Shown here: piece by piece, positions 18,315 through 25,342 of the stretch
How the letters are laid out: every line of letters begins with the position of its first letter
Numbering within the stretch: position 1 is the stretch's first letter
Source of the DNA: Prevotella brunnea
Lineage (GTDB): Bacteria > Bacteroidota > Bacteroidia > Bacteroidales > Bacteroidaceae
NCBI RefSeq assembly: GCF_008016795.1
Contig: NZ_SDIK01000016.1
Location: 1-40,617, forward strand
Length of the DNA: 40,617 bases
Direction of reading: 5' to 3'
Program-made: the position numbers and the translations under genes
The notes under the pieces: generated by a model
What the model saw: the letters and a program-made list of their open reading frames with translations, nothing else
The model's database searches: none
Told to the model about the DNA's origin: nothing

Positions 18315-18893
18315 ATGAAGTGCGTACTCATCGATAACTACGATTCTTTTACATTTAACCTTGTTCATCTTGTTCGTGAATTGGGAGTCGAGGTTAGCGT
18401 ACTTAAAAATGATGAGATAGAGCTTTCTCGGTTGAAAGACTATGATGCCATTCTGTTAAGTCCCGGACCAGGTGTGCCATCTGAGGCAGGGCTTTTGATG
18501 GACGTGATTAGAACTTATGCTGATAAAAAGCCAATATTGGGAGTTTGTTTGGGACATCAGGCCATTGCGGAAGTCTTTGGGGCGAGATTGGAAAAATTAC
18601 CTGATGTGTTTCATGGTATATCCGATGAAATACATACGACTATGGAAATTCCTTTATTTTCCGGATTAGGTTCTTCTTTTGTTGTGGGACGTTACCATAG
18701 TTGGGTGGTTTCACGAATTGATTTCCCCACTGATTTGGAAATTACCGCTGAAACTGTGGATGGAAAGATTATGGCTCTACGACATAAACATCTCAATGTT
18801 CAAGGCATACAATTCCACCCGGAGAGCGTTCTGACACCAAAGGGAAAGGAGATGTTAAATAATTGGCTTGTTTCAGTAACTTCAAATTTATGA
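18315..18893 (+). CDS. Anthranilate/aminodeoxychorismate synthase glutaminase subunit (TrpG/PabA)
   Basis: 192-aa class I glutamine amidotransferase delivering ammonia to a chorismate-amination partner (TrpE or PabB). Motifs: IDNYDSFTFNLVH at the N-terminus, LSPGPGVPSEAG oxyanion strand, GVCLGHQAIAEVFG with the Cys nucleophile, RYHSWVV, and QFHPESVLTPKG with the His-Glu pair. Intact length. It follows the TrpF-like gene by 36 bp in the same direction. Neither trpE, trpD nor pabB is in the window, and DNA after it is decayed, so tryptophan or folate function cannot be told apart. Confidence 0.9.
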   Translation: MKCVLIDNYDSFTFNLVHLVRELGVEVSVLKNDEIELSRLKDYDAILLSPGPGVPSEAGLLMDVIRTYADKKPILGVCLGHQAIAEVFGARLEKLPDVFHGISDEIHTTMEIPLFSGLGSSFVVGRYHSWVVSRIDFPTDLEITAETVDGKIMALRHKHLNVQGIQFHPESVLTPKGKEMLNNWLVSVTSNL

Positions 18894-19436
18894 GCTATGG
18901 TATAATTCATGAGAAAGCTACGTAACAATAGAACCTTTATCAAGCCAATTCTTCAGAGTGATTCCGTTGGAATCTTTTGTGATTCGGCTGGAATCATTTC
19001 CAATATTCTTGCATTTTGATATAATTGGATATATGACAATGTGTTAAACTGTTTTGCTAAACTTTCACTTTGCAGTTGTTTTTGTGGTGGTAACACACCA
19101 GTAACACATTGTGTATATGACCCAACAAGAATCATTAGCACAGATTCTATTGAGGATGTTTTTAACTTGGTCAAGGAGCTACACAACCATATTTTATATC
19201 GAAGTGTTTGAGGGACAAGGTGCATCAAAAATTAAAAACTTAGCATAACACCTACTCCATCTAAATAACGAAACAAAGATAGCTGTTTTTCTTGAATATG
19301 ACAACTAAACTCATAAAAGATTCAATCAAAGAATACAAAAATAATCATTGAATGACAATAAAGAGCATCAACAATTAAGGTAGGTTCTATATAATTCATA
19401 TATTAATCCTGAGGTTTGAACCTTGAAACCTGAAAT
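18894..19436. other. Decayed non-coding stretch
   Basis: About 540 bp with no convincing gene. A 91-codon minus-strand frame (18953-19228) begins MMHLVPQTLRYKIW; a neighbouring minus frame continues as NGITLKNWLDKGSIVT just after its stop. This could be a frameshifted mobile-element gene, but I do not recognise it. The rest is AT-rich with many stops. Confidence 0.4.
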
Positions 19437-19640
19437 ATGGAAATTGAAACAAATATTTTCATAGTTGGTGCGGACGATTGGACGGCGGCTGCTTTGATTC
19501 ATAATTTGTTCAAACACAAAGTAGTGTTTGGAATATGCAATCTTTTAGAATCAGGTTTAGAAACAGCTCTGAAAGAAGCACAGAAAGTAGGTACTAAGAG
19601 GTGTTCATATGAAGGGGCGCGTGGCATGATGCAGCAATGA
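19437..19640 (+). CDS. Short ORF of 67 aa, unknown
   Basis: Starts MEIETNIFIVGADDWTAAAL and contains LLESGLETALKEAQKVGTK. Composition is protein-like up to about residue 57, then the frame runs into DNA adjoining the hipA remnant. No family recognised. It sits in a decayed region, so it may be the front part of a lost gene. Confidence 0.3.
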   Translation: MEIETNIFIVGADDWTAAALIHNLFKHKVVFGICNLLESGLETALKEAQKVGTKRCSYEGARGMMQQ

Positions 19641-19913
19641 AACACTAAAGGATGGAGATATAAATGGAATAACAGCAAAAATCAAATTGCGAAGTGCCAC
19701 ATCAAGCAACCATCCTTTGGGTATCAGTCCGTCAAAAAATGGAAACAACACTGAGTTCACGATTTTTTCTGTTTGTAATGGGAGCGTCAAGCTTACAGGC
19801 ATTGCATCTTTACGGTTGAGATACGATTCGTCATAGCAGAAGTGGTATTCGCCACCATATTCTGTCAGGATGCCAGCAAGGATTCTCTTTCAATATACCT
19901 CAGCTTGTCTCAT
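19605..19913 (-). pseudogene. Broken HipA N-terminal domain gene
   Basis: Read from ATG 19913 on the minus strand: MRQAEVY, an in-frame TGA, then KRILAGILTEYGGEYHF, PVSLTLPLQTE and LFPFFDGLIPKGWLLDVALRN. These are the hallmark segments of the HipA N-terminal subdomain (in Bacteroidetes often a separate small gene beside a HipB-type regulator and the HipA kinase core). After ALRN (about 19690) homology stops abruptly and unrelated sequence continues to a stop at 19605. No HipB or kinase core remains. So there is one nonsense mutation plus loss of the 3' part: a dead toxin-antitoxin relic. Confidence 0.75.
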
Positions 19914-20036
19914 TGTCTCTGGTAGCCGTTAATACGTAATCAAACCTCTCACGCCCCTATAGGGCTCGTCCTGAATTTTTCCAGAGGTGTTTTTGTATTT
20001 TATTCTATTTTTAAAGTCTTTGTAACTTCTGCTGAC

Positions 20037-20044
20037 TATCTTTG
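20037..20044 (+). promoter_or_regulatory. Promoter -7 box of clostripain-family gene
   Basis: TATCTTTG ends 23 bp before the ATG at 20068, excluding the earlier GTG start at 20044. No -33 box at proper spacing. Confidence 0.55.
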
Positions 20045-20067
20045 TGCCATTTATCAACCATCCAAGC

Positions 20068-21303
20068 ATGAAGAGCTCAAAGAAACTTTCCCTTGTCCAT
20101 GGGGTACGGCGGCTGGCCTACCTCCTCCTCTTGTCCGCATGCCTCCTCGCCTGTTCGTCTGAGGAGAACGGTACAATGCCTGGCACACCCCTTTCTTTCA
20201 CGACACTGGTCTATATGATGGCCGACAACTCCATGGATTCACAGGTGGACTATGCGGTCGGTCAGCTCAAGCAGGGAATGAAAAGCAAGGACGTGGGCAA
20301 CACGGTGATTTATCTCGACCGGCAGGATGCTTCACCACGGCTGTTCCGCATTTCAAGGCAGGGAGAAGAAATACCCCTTAAAGACTATCCAGAGGAGAAC
20401 TCGGCCAAGGCGGAAACGCTGGTGCGTGTCATTGGTGAGACTAAGCAGCTTGTTCCTGCCGACCATTTCGGGCTTGTGTTGTGGGGACATGCCACGGGCT
20501 GGCTGCCGGGAGGCTATTCGCACCACATCATGCAGGTCAGCGTCCCTTCACGTCAAAATCTCAACACCCGATATATGGGCCTTGACGGCACGCCCAACGA
20601 GGCAACCACCTCTCCATTGATAGAGATAGACGCCCTGGCCAAGTTGCTGCCCGACCAAGTGGCTGACTACATTTGGTTCGATGCCTGTCTAATGGCGAAT
20701 GTCGAGACGTTCTACCAGCTACGCCACAAGTGCCAGTACCTCATCGGGTCGCCCACGGTAGTACTTGCCGAAGCCCAGTACGACGTTTCGGGCATTCCCT
20801 ATGCCAAGGTGCTGCCTTTTCTGTTCGGTGGAAAGGATGCTTTGGTGCAGGCCTGCAAGACCTATTATCGTCACTATGAGGGAAAGAAATACAGCAATAT
20901 GCGCTCTGCCACGATTACACTGGTTGATGCGTCCAAGATGGATGCCCTCTACCAGCATGTGAACGTCCTTTTGAAGGATAGGCTGTCCTGCGTGGAGACG
21001 ATGGACACCCGCACCCTGCAAGCCTACCACCGCGACAATGATCCACACGTCTTTTTCGACCTGGCTGACATGGTTCATCAGTCAGCGGACCAAGCCACTT
21101 CGGCATTCGACAAAGCTCTGTCCGATGCGGTGCTCTACAGGGCCGCCACCAACAAGTTCCTTGACCAGCTTACGCTCGTCCCCAGTCATTGCTGTGGGCT
21201 GAGTGTCTATGTCCCTTTGAAACAATGGAGCGCCACGAAAGAATACAAGTATTATTTCAGGGAAATGGAGTGGAGCAATGTGTATGGAGCTAATACTCCT
21301 TGA
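20068..21303 (+). CDS. Clostripain-family cysteine peptidase, lipoprotein
   Basis: 411 aa from ATG 20068 (MKSSKKLSLVHGVRRLAYLL). The signal peptide ends in LLLSACLLACSSEEN, so it is probably lipidated and outside the inner membrane. The peptidase C11 core follows: FTTLVYMMADNSMD, a catalytic His in VLWGHATGW, and a catalytic Cys in WFDACLMANVETFYQL. C11 enzymes cut after Arg or Lys. This form matches the Bacteroidetes lipoprotein clostripain-like subgroup. It is clearly more GC-rich than the genes to its left, and the following two genes are convergent. Substrate unknown. Confidence 0.88.
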   Translation: MKSSKKLSLVHGVRRLAYLLLLSACLLACSSEENGTMPGTPLSFTTLVYMMADNSMDSQVDYAVGQLKQGMKSKDVGNTVIYLDRQDASPRLFRISRQGEEIPLKDYPEENSAKAETLVRVIGETKQLVPADHFGLVLWGHATGWLPGGYSHHIMQVSVPSRQNLNTRYMGLDGTPNEATTSPLIEIDALAKLLPDQVADYIWFDACLMANVETFYQLRHKCQYLIGSPTVVLAEAQYDVSGIPYAKVLPFLFGGKDALVQACKTYYRHYEGKKYSNMRSATITLVDASKMDALYQHVNVLLKDRLSCVETMDTRTLQAYHRDNDPHVFFDLADMVHQSADQATSAFDKALSDAVLYRAATNKFLDQLTLVPSHCCGLSVYVPLKQWSATKEYKYYFREMEWSNVYGANTP

Positions 21304-21352
21304 ACATCAGTAGGGTATGGGAACATACCCAGGAGCAGGGGATGCGGACTCC

Positions 21353-22024
21353 TCATTCCAAACATACGATGCTGGTTTCCATTCCCTGGAAGTCATATCG
21401 TTTCATAGAGCCGAAAGAGAAAAAGAGGGGTTCCGGAGTAATCTGATAGATCTGCATGAATCCTTTAGCAACATCTTGTGGAGTTGGGACAGCCTCCCTA
21501 CCGTCCTTTGCCGAAACAATGCACAGTCGGTGGTGGAACGAACTAATATAGTCTTTGACAACACTTGATTTACAAAGCAACTCCAGTGCCGCATTCAGTT
21601 GTTGACGAGCTCTTATCTTTTTTTTGGCGATTTTTCCTTCTGATAATTCTTGGATAATAAAATATTTCTTGCCTTCATCTGTATTATAAACTATTAAGTC
21701 TGGACGAGGTTCTTCCTTGAGCATGGCGACCTTCGCGTTCCCTTGCCCATCATTGAAGACAAACTGATTCATATATTCCTCAAAGCAGACAAATCTAAGT
21801 GGATAAGTATTATCTGGAGTTCCATTGATATAAGAAGCTGCCCCGGATCCATAGGCTTTCTTGATAGAGAGGGAGCTGTTTTTGGGGTCTTGGACATCAA
21901 ACAAATATTCGCTTATATCTTCTATCCGAACTTCAGGTACAGACTTCCATTCAGGTGCTTGTCTTATCCTTTTCTTGTTGATAACCTCCAAGACATCCGA
22001 CCGTAGGTAATCTTCCAATTCCAT
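21353..22024 (-). CDS. Putative PD-(D/E)XK nuclease-like protein paired with ATPase
   Basis: 223 aa, no named family recognised. Residues 107-131 read R-PD-L-IVYN, a turn, YFIIQELSEGK. This fits a PD-(D/E)XK core with D109 on one strand and E126 or E129-x-K131 on the next, followed by the helix RARQQLNAALELL whose QQL resembles the post-core Gln of this superfamily. The N-terminal ~95 residues (DVLEVINKKRI, GSGAASYING) are unassigned. It starts 6 bp after the stop of the ATPase gene, so the two are one operon. Nuclease activity is inference from the motif. Confidence 0.6.
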   Translation of the reverse strand: MELEDYLRSDVLEVINKKRIRQAPEWKSVPEVRIEDISEYLFDVQDPKNSSLSIKKAYGSGAASYINGTPDNTYPLRFVCFEEYMNQFVFNDGQGNAKVAMLKEEPRPDLIVYNTDEGKKYFIIQELSEGKIAKKKIRARQQLNAALELLCKSSVVKDYISSFHHRLCIVSAKDGREAVPTPQDVAKGFMQIYQITPEPLFFSFGSMKRYDFQGMETSIVCLE

Positions 22025-22030
22025 CCGTGT

Positions 22031-23185
22031 TCAATTATTGTATTCCGTGTACATTTCTGCAATGGGATCAGACATCAGACGGGCATCAATAATCGTGTCG
22101 CCTTGAGCTGTCTTCATCTTCAATGAAACGGCGGTTCCATCCATAATAGCATAGACATCCACTTTATCCGGATCCATACAAGCCTTCGTTTGCTCGCCTT
22201 TGACAAGCCGCTTCATCAGCAAGTTGAGATAGTTAACCAAATATGGACTATGAGTGGCCATCATCAGCGTCATATTGTACGGATGGTCGGTCCTAAAACA
22301 ACGCTCAACAAGAAAATCCATCAATGAAGCCTGATTGTCAGGATAGAGGCTCAGCTCAGGTTCCTCTATCAGGATATGAACATTCTTTTGCTCTATTTCT
22401 CCAATATTCTGAGCAGTGTTAAAGTATTTCAACCGATCTCCTGCCTGCAAATACTGAAACAACGAAGTATCCATAGATTTCTTAGGGTCGAAATAGCGGG
22501 AATAATATTCTACGATCAAGCTCATCGGAATGACATTCTGCATTCCAGAAGATGCGTTCTTCAGACTGACATTATAAGGTTGGTTGTCCTGATTTTCACC
22601 CATTACTTTATATTTGGCAGCACTGCCACTCTTTTCCACCTTGAACTTTACGCCGAGATAATCTACAGGAAATTCCTCGATGACTCCCTGCGCCAGCAGA
22701 AAATTTTCCATCGTATCCTCTAGATAATAATTAGCATTTTTTCTATTAAATTTATTGTCAACCAGATCCGGTAAAATCACTCTCTTGTCGGACAAGAAGC
22801 ATATTTTCTCCAGACTCAAATCTTTGGGACTTATAGTTATGGTGGCATCCAGTTTACCATTGCGATAAGCAATTTCGTATTTACCTCTCCGATAGATAAT
22901 CTTCGTCTTCGTCTTCGTATTCTTCTTGTCCCTATATTCTTCGAGACCAGATGTGCGAAGCAAAGCTTGAAAATCAAACCTAATCCCATTATCATTGATG
23001 TCGGCCTGTTTTACATACGAGCGAAGTACGACCCGTTTATAAATCCATCGGAACATAGACAGCAATTTCATAACGGTACTTTTTCCGCTTCCTGATTCAC
23101 CAACAAGCAATGTCAGTTGAGCTATATGATCTAATTCAACATCCACGATGGGACCGAAATGCTGGATTCTTATATATTCATTCAT
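22031..23185 (-). CDS. AAA/ABC-like ATPase (AAA_21/OLD-like)
   Basis: 384 aa. Walker A is VGESGSGKST (28-37), close to the N-terminus after the IRIQHFGPIVDVELD strand typical of SMC/Rad50/OLD-like ATPases. An ABC-type signature NASSGMQ lies near 213, Walker B is HILIEEPELSLYP near 275, and the H-switch is MATHSPYLVNYL near 310. The middle region (residues ~55-200) is a charged insert, KKNTKTKTKIIYRRGKYEIA. No TOPRIM follows. This architecture is common in phage-defence ATPases that work with a nuclease encoded next door, as here. First gene of the two-gene operon. Neither coiled coil nor membrane segment is seen. Confidence 0.85.
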   Translation of the reverse strand: MNEYIRIQHFGPIVDVELDHIAQLTLLVGESGSGKSTVMKLLSMFRWIYKRVVLRSYVKQADINDNGIRFDFQALLRTSGLEEYRDKKNTKTKTKIIYRRGKYEIAYRNGKLDATITISPKDLSLEKICFLSDKRVILPDLVDNKFNRKNANYYLEDTMENFLLAQGVIEEFPVDYLGVKFKVEKSGSAAKYKVMGENQDNQPYNVSLKNASSGMQNVIPMSLIVEYYSRYFDPKKSMDTSLFQYLQAGDRLKYFNTAQNIGEIEQKNVHILIEEPELSLYPDNQASLMDFLVERCFRTDHPYNMTLMMATHSPYLVNYLNLLMKRLVKGEQTKACMDPDKVDVYAIMDGTAVSLKMKTAQGDTIIDARLMSDPIAEMYTEYNN

Positions 23186-23219
23186 GATGATATTTCTTTA
23201 TGACAAGAGTTGTTTGGTG

Positions 23220-23250
23220 CAAAGATAAGCAATATATATAAGAAAACAAT
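23220..23250 (-). promoter_or_regulatory. Promoter of ATPase-nuclease operon
   Basis: On the minus strand ATTG (23247-23250), 19-bp spacer, TATCTTTG (23220-23227), 35 bp before the ATPase ATG. Confidence 0.65.
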
Positions 23251-23289
23251 ATTATCTTTATAAATAATACTCTCTTTACGGGCTTCTTC

Positions 23290-23901
23290 TCACTCCGTAA
23301 ACATCAGCAGGGCTAAGAGGGTGTAGCCACCTTGGATCAGAGCAAGGCGGATATTCCTGCGCATGAGGCTATATTTCTTATAGACAGTGGCTTCCGTATA
23401 GCCTACCATCCTGCCCACCTCACGGGCAGGGCAGCCCTCTTCCATCTTGCGGAACACGATCTGTTCCCTTTTCCTGTATCTTTTCAATACTTTCGAGACG
23501 ATGGATTCAATCTCCCGACTGGCTATGCCACCTGAGGCATCCGCCGACTTATCCTTGACGTTATAGGCTACAGTTTTAAACTTTTCCTGTTCATCTAAAG
23601 AAACAAGTCCGTATTTCTTGTGTAGTTTTTCTTTTCGATACAAATCTATGACCTGACAGCGGGCTATGTTCATCAGGAATCCCTTAATCCTGTCCGACGA
23701 TTCGAGGTACGTCAATTCTTCTGCTCTTTCCAGGAGGGTAAGCCACAGAGACTGCGCCATGTCGCTGGCGGCCTCCTTGCCGTGCGTCCTGCAATAATAG
23801 GTAATTAAAGTATCCTCATACCGTGTGTAAAGAGTGGAAAAAGCCTTCTGCCACCCTTCACATCTTGATGCAATCATCCGGAGCGCTTCAAGATCATCCA
23901 T
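23290..23901 (-). CDS. ECF-type sigma factor for the TonB locus
   Basis: 203 aa from ATG 23901 (MDDLEALRMIASRCEG). The longer start at 23946 is unlikely because a TACCTTTG promoter box ends only 4 bp before it. Region 2: AFSTLYTRYEDTLITYYCR, ASDMAQSLWLTLLERA, IKGFLMNIARCQVIDLYRKEK. Region 4: RKREQIVFRKMEEGCPAREVGRMVGYTEATVYKKYSLMR. It ends with an uncommon hydrophobic tail (YTLLALLMFTE). It is transcribed away from the fecR-like gene, an unusual geometry, but is the likely partner of that anti-sigma factor and the TonB receptor. Confidence 0.9.
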   Translation of the reverse strand: MDDLEALRMIASRCEGWQKAFSTLYTRYEDTLITYYCRTHGKEAASDMAQSLWLTLLERAEELTYLESSDRIKGFLMNIARCQVIDLYRKEKLHKKYGLVSLDEQEKFKTVAYNVKDKSADASGGIASREIESIVSKVLKRYRKREQIVFRKMEEGCPAREVGRMVGYTEATVYKKYSLMRRNIRLALIQGGYTLLALLMFTE

Positions 23902-23950
23902 TTCCGTTGTCTCACCTACGATCGATCGCTGTTCATAGACTAACATGCGG

Positions 23951-23982
23951 CAAAGGTAGTTTGGGATTGTTAAAATATCAAT
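23951..23982 (-). promoter_or_regulatory. Promoter of ECF sigma gene
   Basis: On the minus strand ATTG (23979-23982), 20-bp spacer, TACCTTTG (23951-23958). It determines the choice of ATG 23901 with a ~43-nt leader. Confidence 0.6.
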
Positions 23983-24189
23983 ACAATTTTATGAATAATT
24001 TGTTATAAAAAATAGAAGCGTTCATGCGGCCCTTTCTTCTGGAAAGCCTTTGAAATAAGGGCTTTGCAAAATTTAATGTAATTGTAACGTGATTTTCGGT
24101 AAAGATGCCGCCCTTTCTACGGTATTATATATGGAGGGCCACCATCACGGGGCATCCATACATTTTAAATATAGAACATCAACCCATAT

Positions 24190-25188
24190 ATGAGTGAATT
24201 AAGAAATCAACTGATCAGGGAAGCCTGCGACTTTTACAACCGGCACATGAGGCATACCGACGATGCTCCTGTTCTGGAGACCGACATAGAGGAGGAGCTG
24301 TCGTCGGCTCTTCCCGTCTCTCCCGACTGTCGGCGTGAGATTGAGGCTTGCAAGCGCATGACGCGTCGTGCGCTGTCTCGCCGATTGGGATTCAGGGTCG
24401 GTGTCTCCCACCGGAACAATACCGTCCGTATGGCATGGAGGTACTGGGGTGCGGCGGCCATGCTCGTTCTCCTTGCCGGTGTGGGGTTTCTGCTCGTGGG
24501 GCAGCGGTTCTCCTCCCCGTCTCCCCGCATGCAGCTGCTGGCCCGCTGCGCCGCCGACACCACCGTCACCCTGCCCGACGGCACGAGGGTGGATCTTCAG
24601 GGTGGCAGCTCCCTCTCCATCGCCGACGACTTCGGGCGCTCTTCCCGTGTGGTCGCCATGAGCGGACAGGCATTCTTCGACGTGGCCACCGATTCTGACC
24701 GCCTGTTCACCGTCGAGGCCGGGCAGCTCCACGCCGTGGTCCACGGCACTTCTTTTAATGTGCTCGCCCATCCGGGGCAGACTGTCAGCGAGATTACCGT
24801 GAGCAGCGGATGCGTCGAGGTGAAGAAAGCCCACGGCGGACACTCCTTCGGCCGCTATCGCCACGGTGACCAAATCACCTACGATGCCTCCACCAGCCGT
24901 GAGAGCGTCGGCAAGGTCGATGTGGGAGACATGACGGAATGGCGGAGCCACGAGTTCCACCTCACCGATGCCACGCTCCCGCAGTTCCGCGAGAAGATGC
25001 GCCGCTATTTCGGCGTGGAGGTCACCGTGGCACAGGGAGCCATCAGCCCGTCTGCCCGCATCAACTGCTCGGTCACGACCACCCGTCCCACCGTGGGCAA
25101 CGTCATGGAGGCCGTCTGCACCATCTTCGGCGCAAGCTACCGACAACAGGGTAGCCGGATCATCATTTATCCGGCAAACAACATATAG
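24190..25188 (+). CDS. FecR-family anti-sigma factor
   Basis: 332 aa. Cytoplasmic N-terminal sigma-binding part (1-80), one membrane helix at ~86-104 (WGAAAMLVLLAGVGFLL), then the periplasmic FecR domain starting TTVTLPDGTRVDLQGGSSLS, including GQAFFDVATDSDRLFTVEAG and VHGTSFNVLAHPG. The DUF4974-type C-terminal domain spans ~255-328 (FREKMRRYFGVEV). It relays the signal from the TonB receptor's STN domain to the ECF sigma factor. It lies 154 bp before the receptor gene in the same direction and is very GC-rich compared with the left half of the window. Confidence 0.93.
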   Translation: MSELRNQLIREACDFYNRHMRHTDDAPVLETDIEEELSSALPVSPDCRREIEACKRMTRRALSRRLGFRVGVSHRNNTVRMAWRYWGAAAMLVLLAGVGFLLVGQRFSSPSPRMQLLARCAADTTVTLPDGTRVDLQGGSSLSIADDFGRSSRVVAMSGQAFFDVATDSDRLFTVEAGQLHAVVHGTSFNVLAHPGQTVSEITVSSGCVEVKKAHGGHSFGRYRHGDQITYDASTSRESVGKVDVGDMTEWRSHEFHLTDATLPQFREKMRRYFGVEVTVAQGAISPSARINCSVTTTRPTVGNVMEAVCTIFGASYRQQGSRIIIYPANNI

Positions 25189-25342
25189 CACGCCTTCCCT
25201 TCCAAGCGCCGGAAGAGAGAACTCAACAAAGTTTGGCAACACGGATGTGCAGGCAGGAAGCCCGCACGGACAGGAGTTTGCCCTTCGGGGCCGACAGCCA
25301 CAGGTATGTCTATCATCATAATATCAAAACATAGAAAAGAAA

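Noticed and set aside
18953..19228. 91-codon minus-strand frame
   Set aside because: No start region, promoter or family recognised; a neighbouring frame continues past its stop, so it is treated as decayed DNA.
24199..25242. 347-codon minus-strand frame
   Set aside because: Antisense shadow of the fecR gene.
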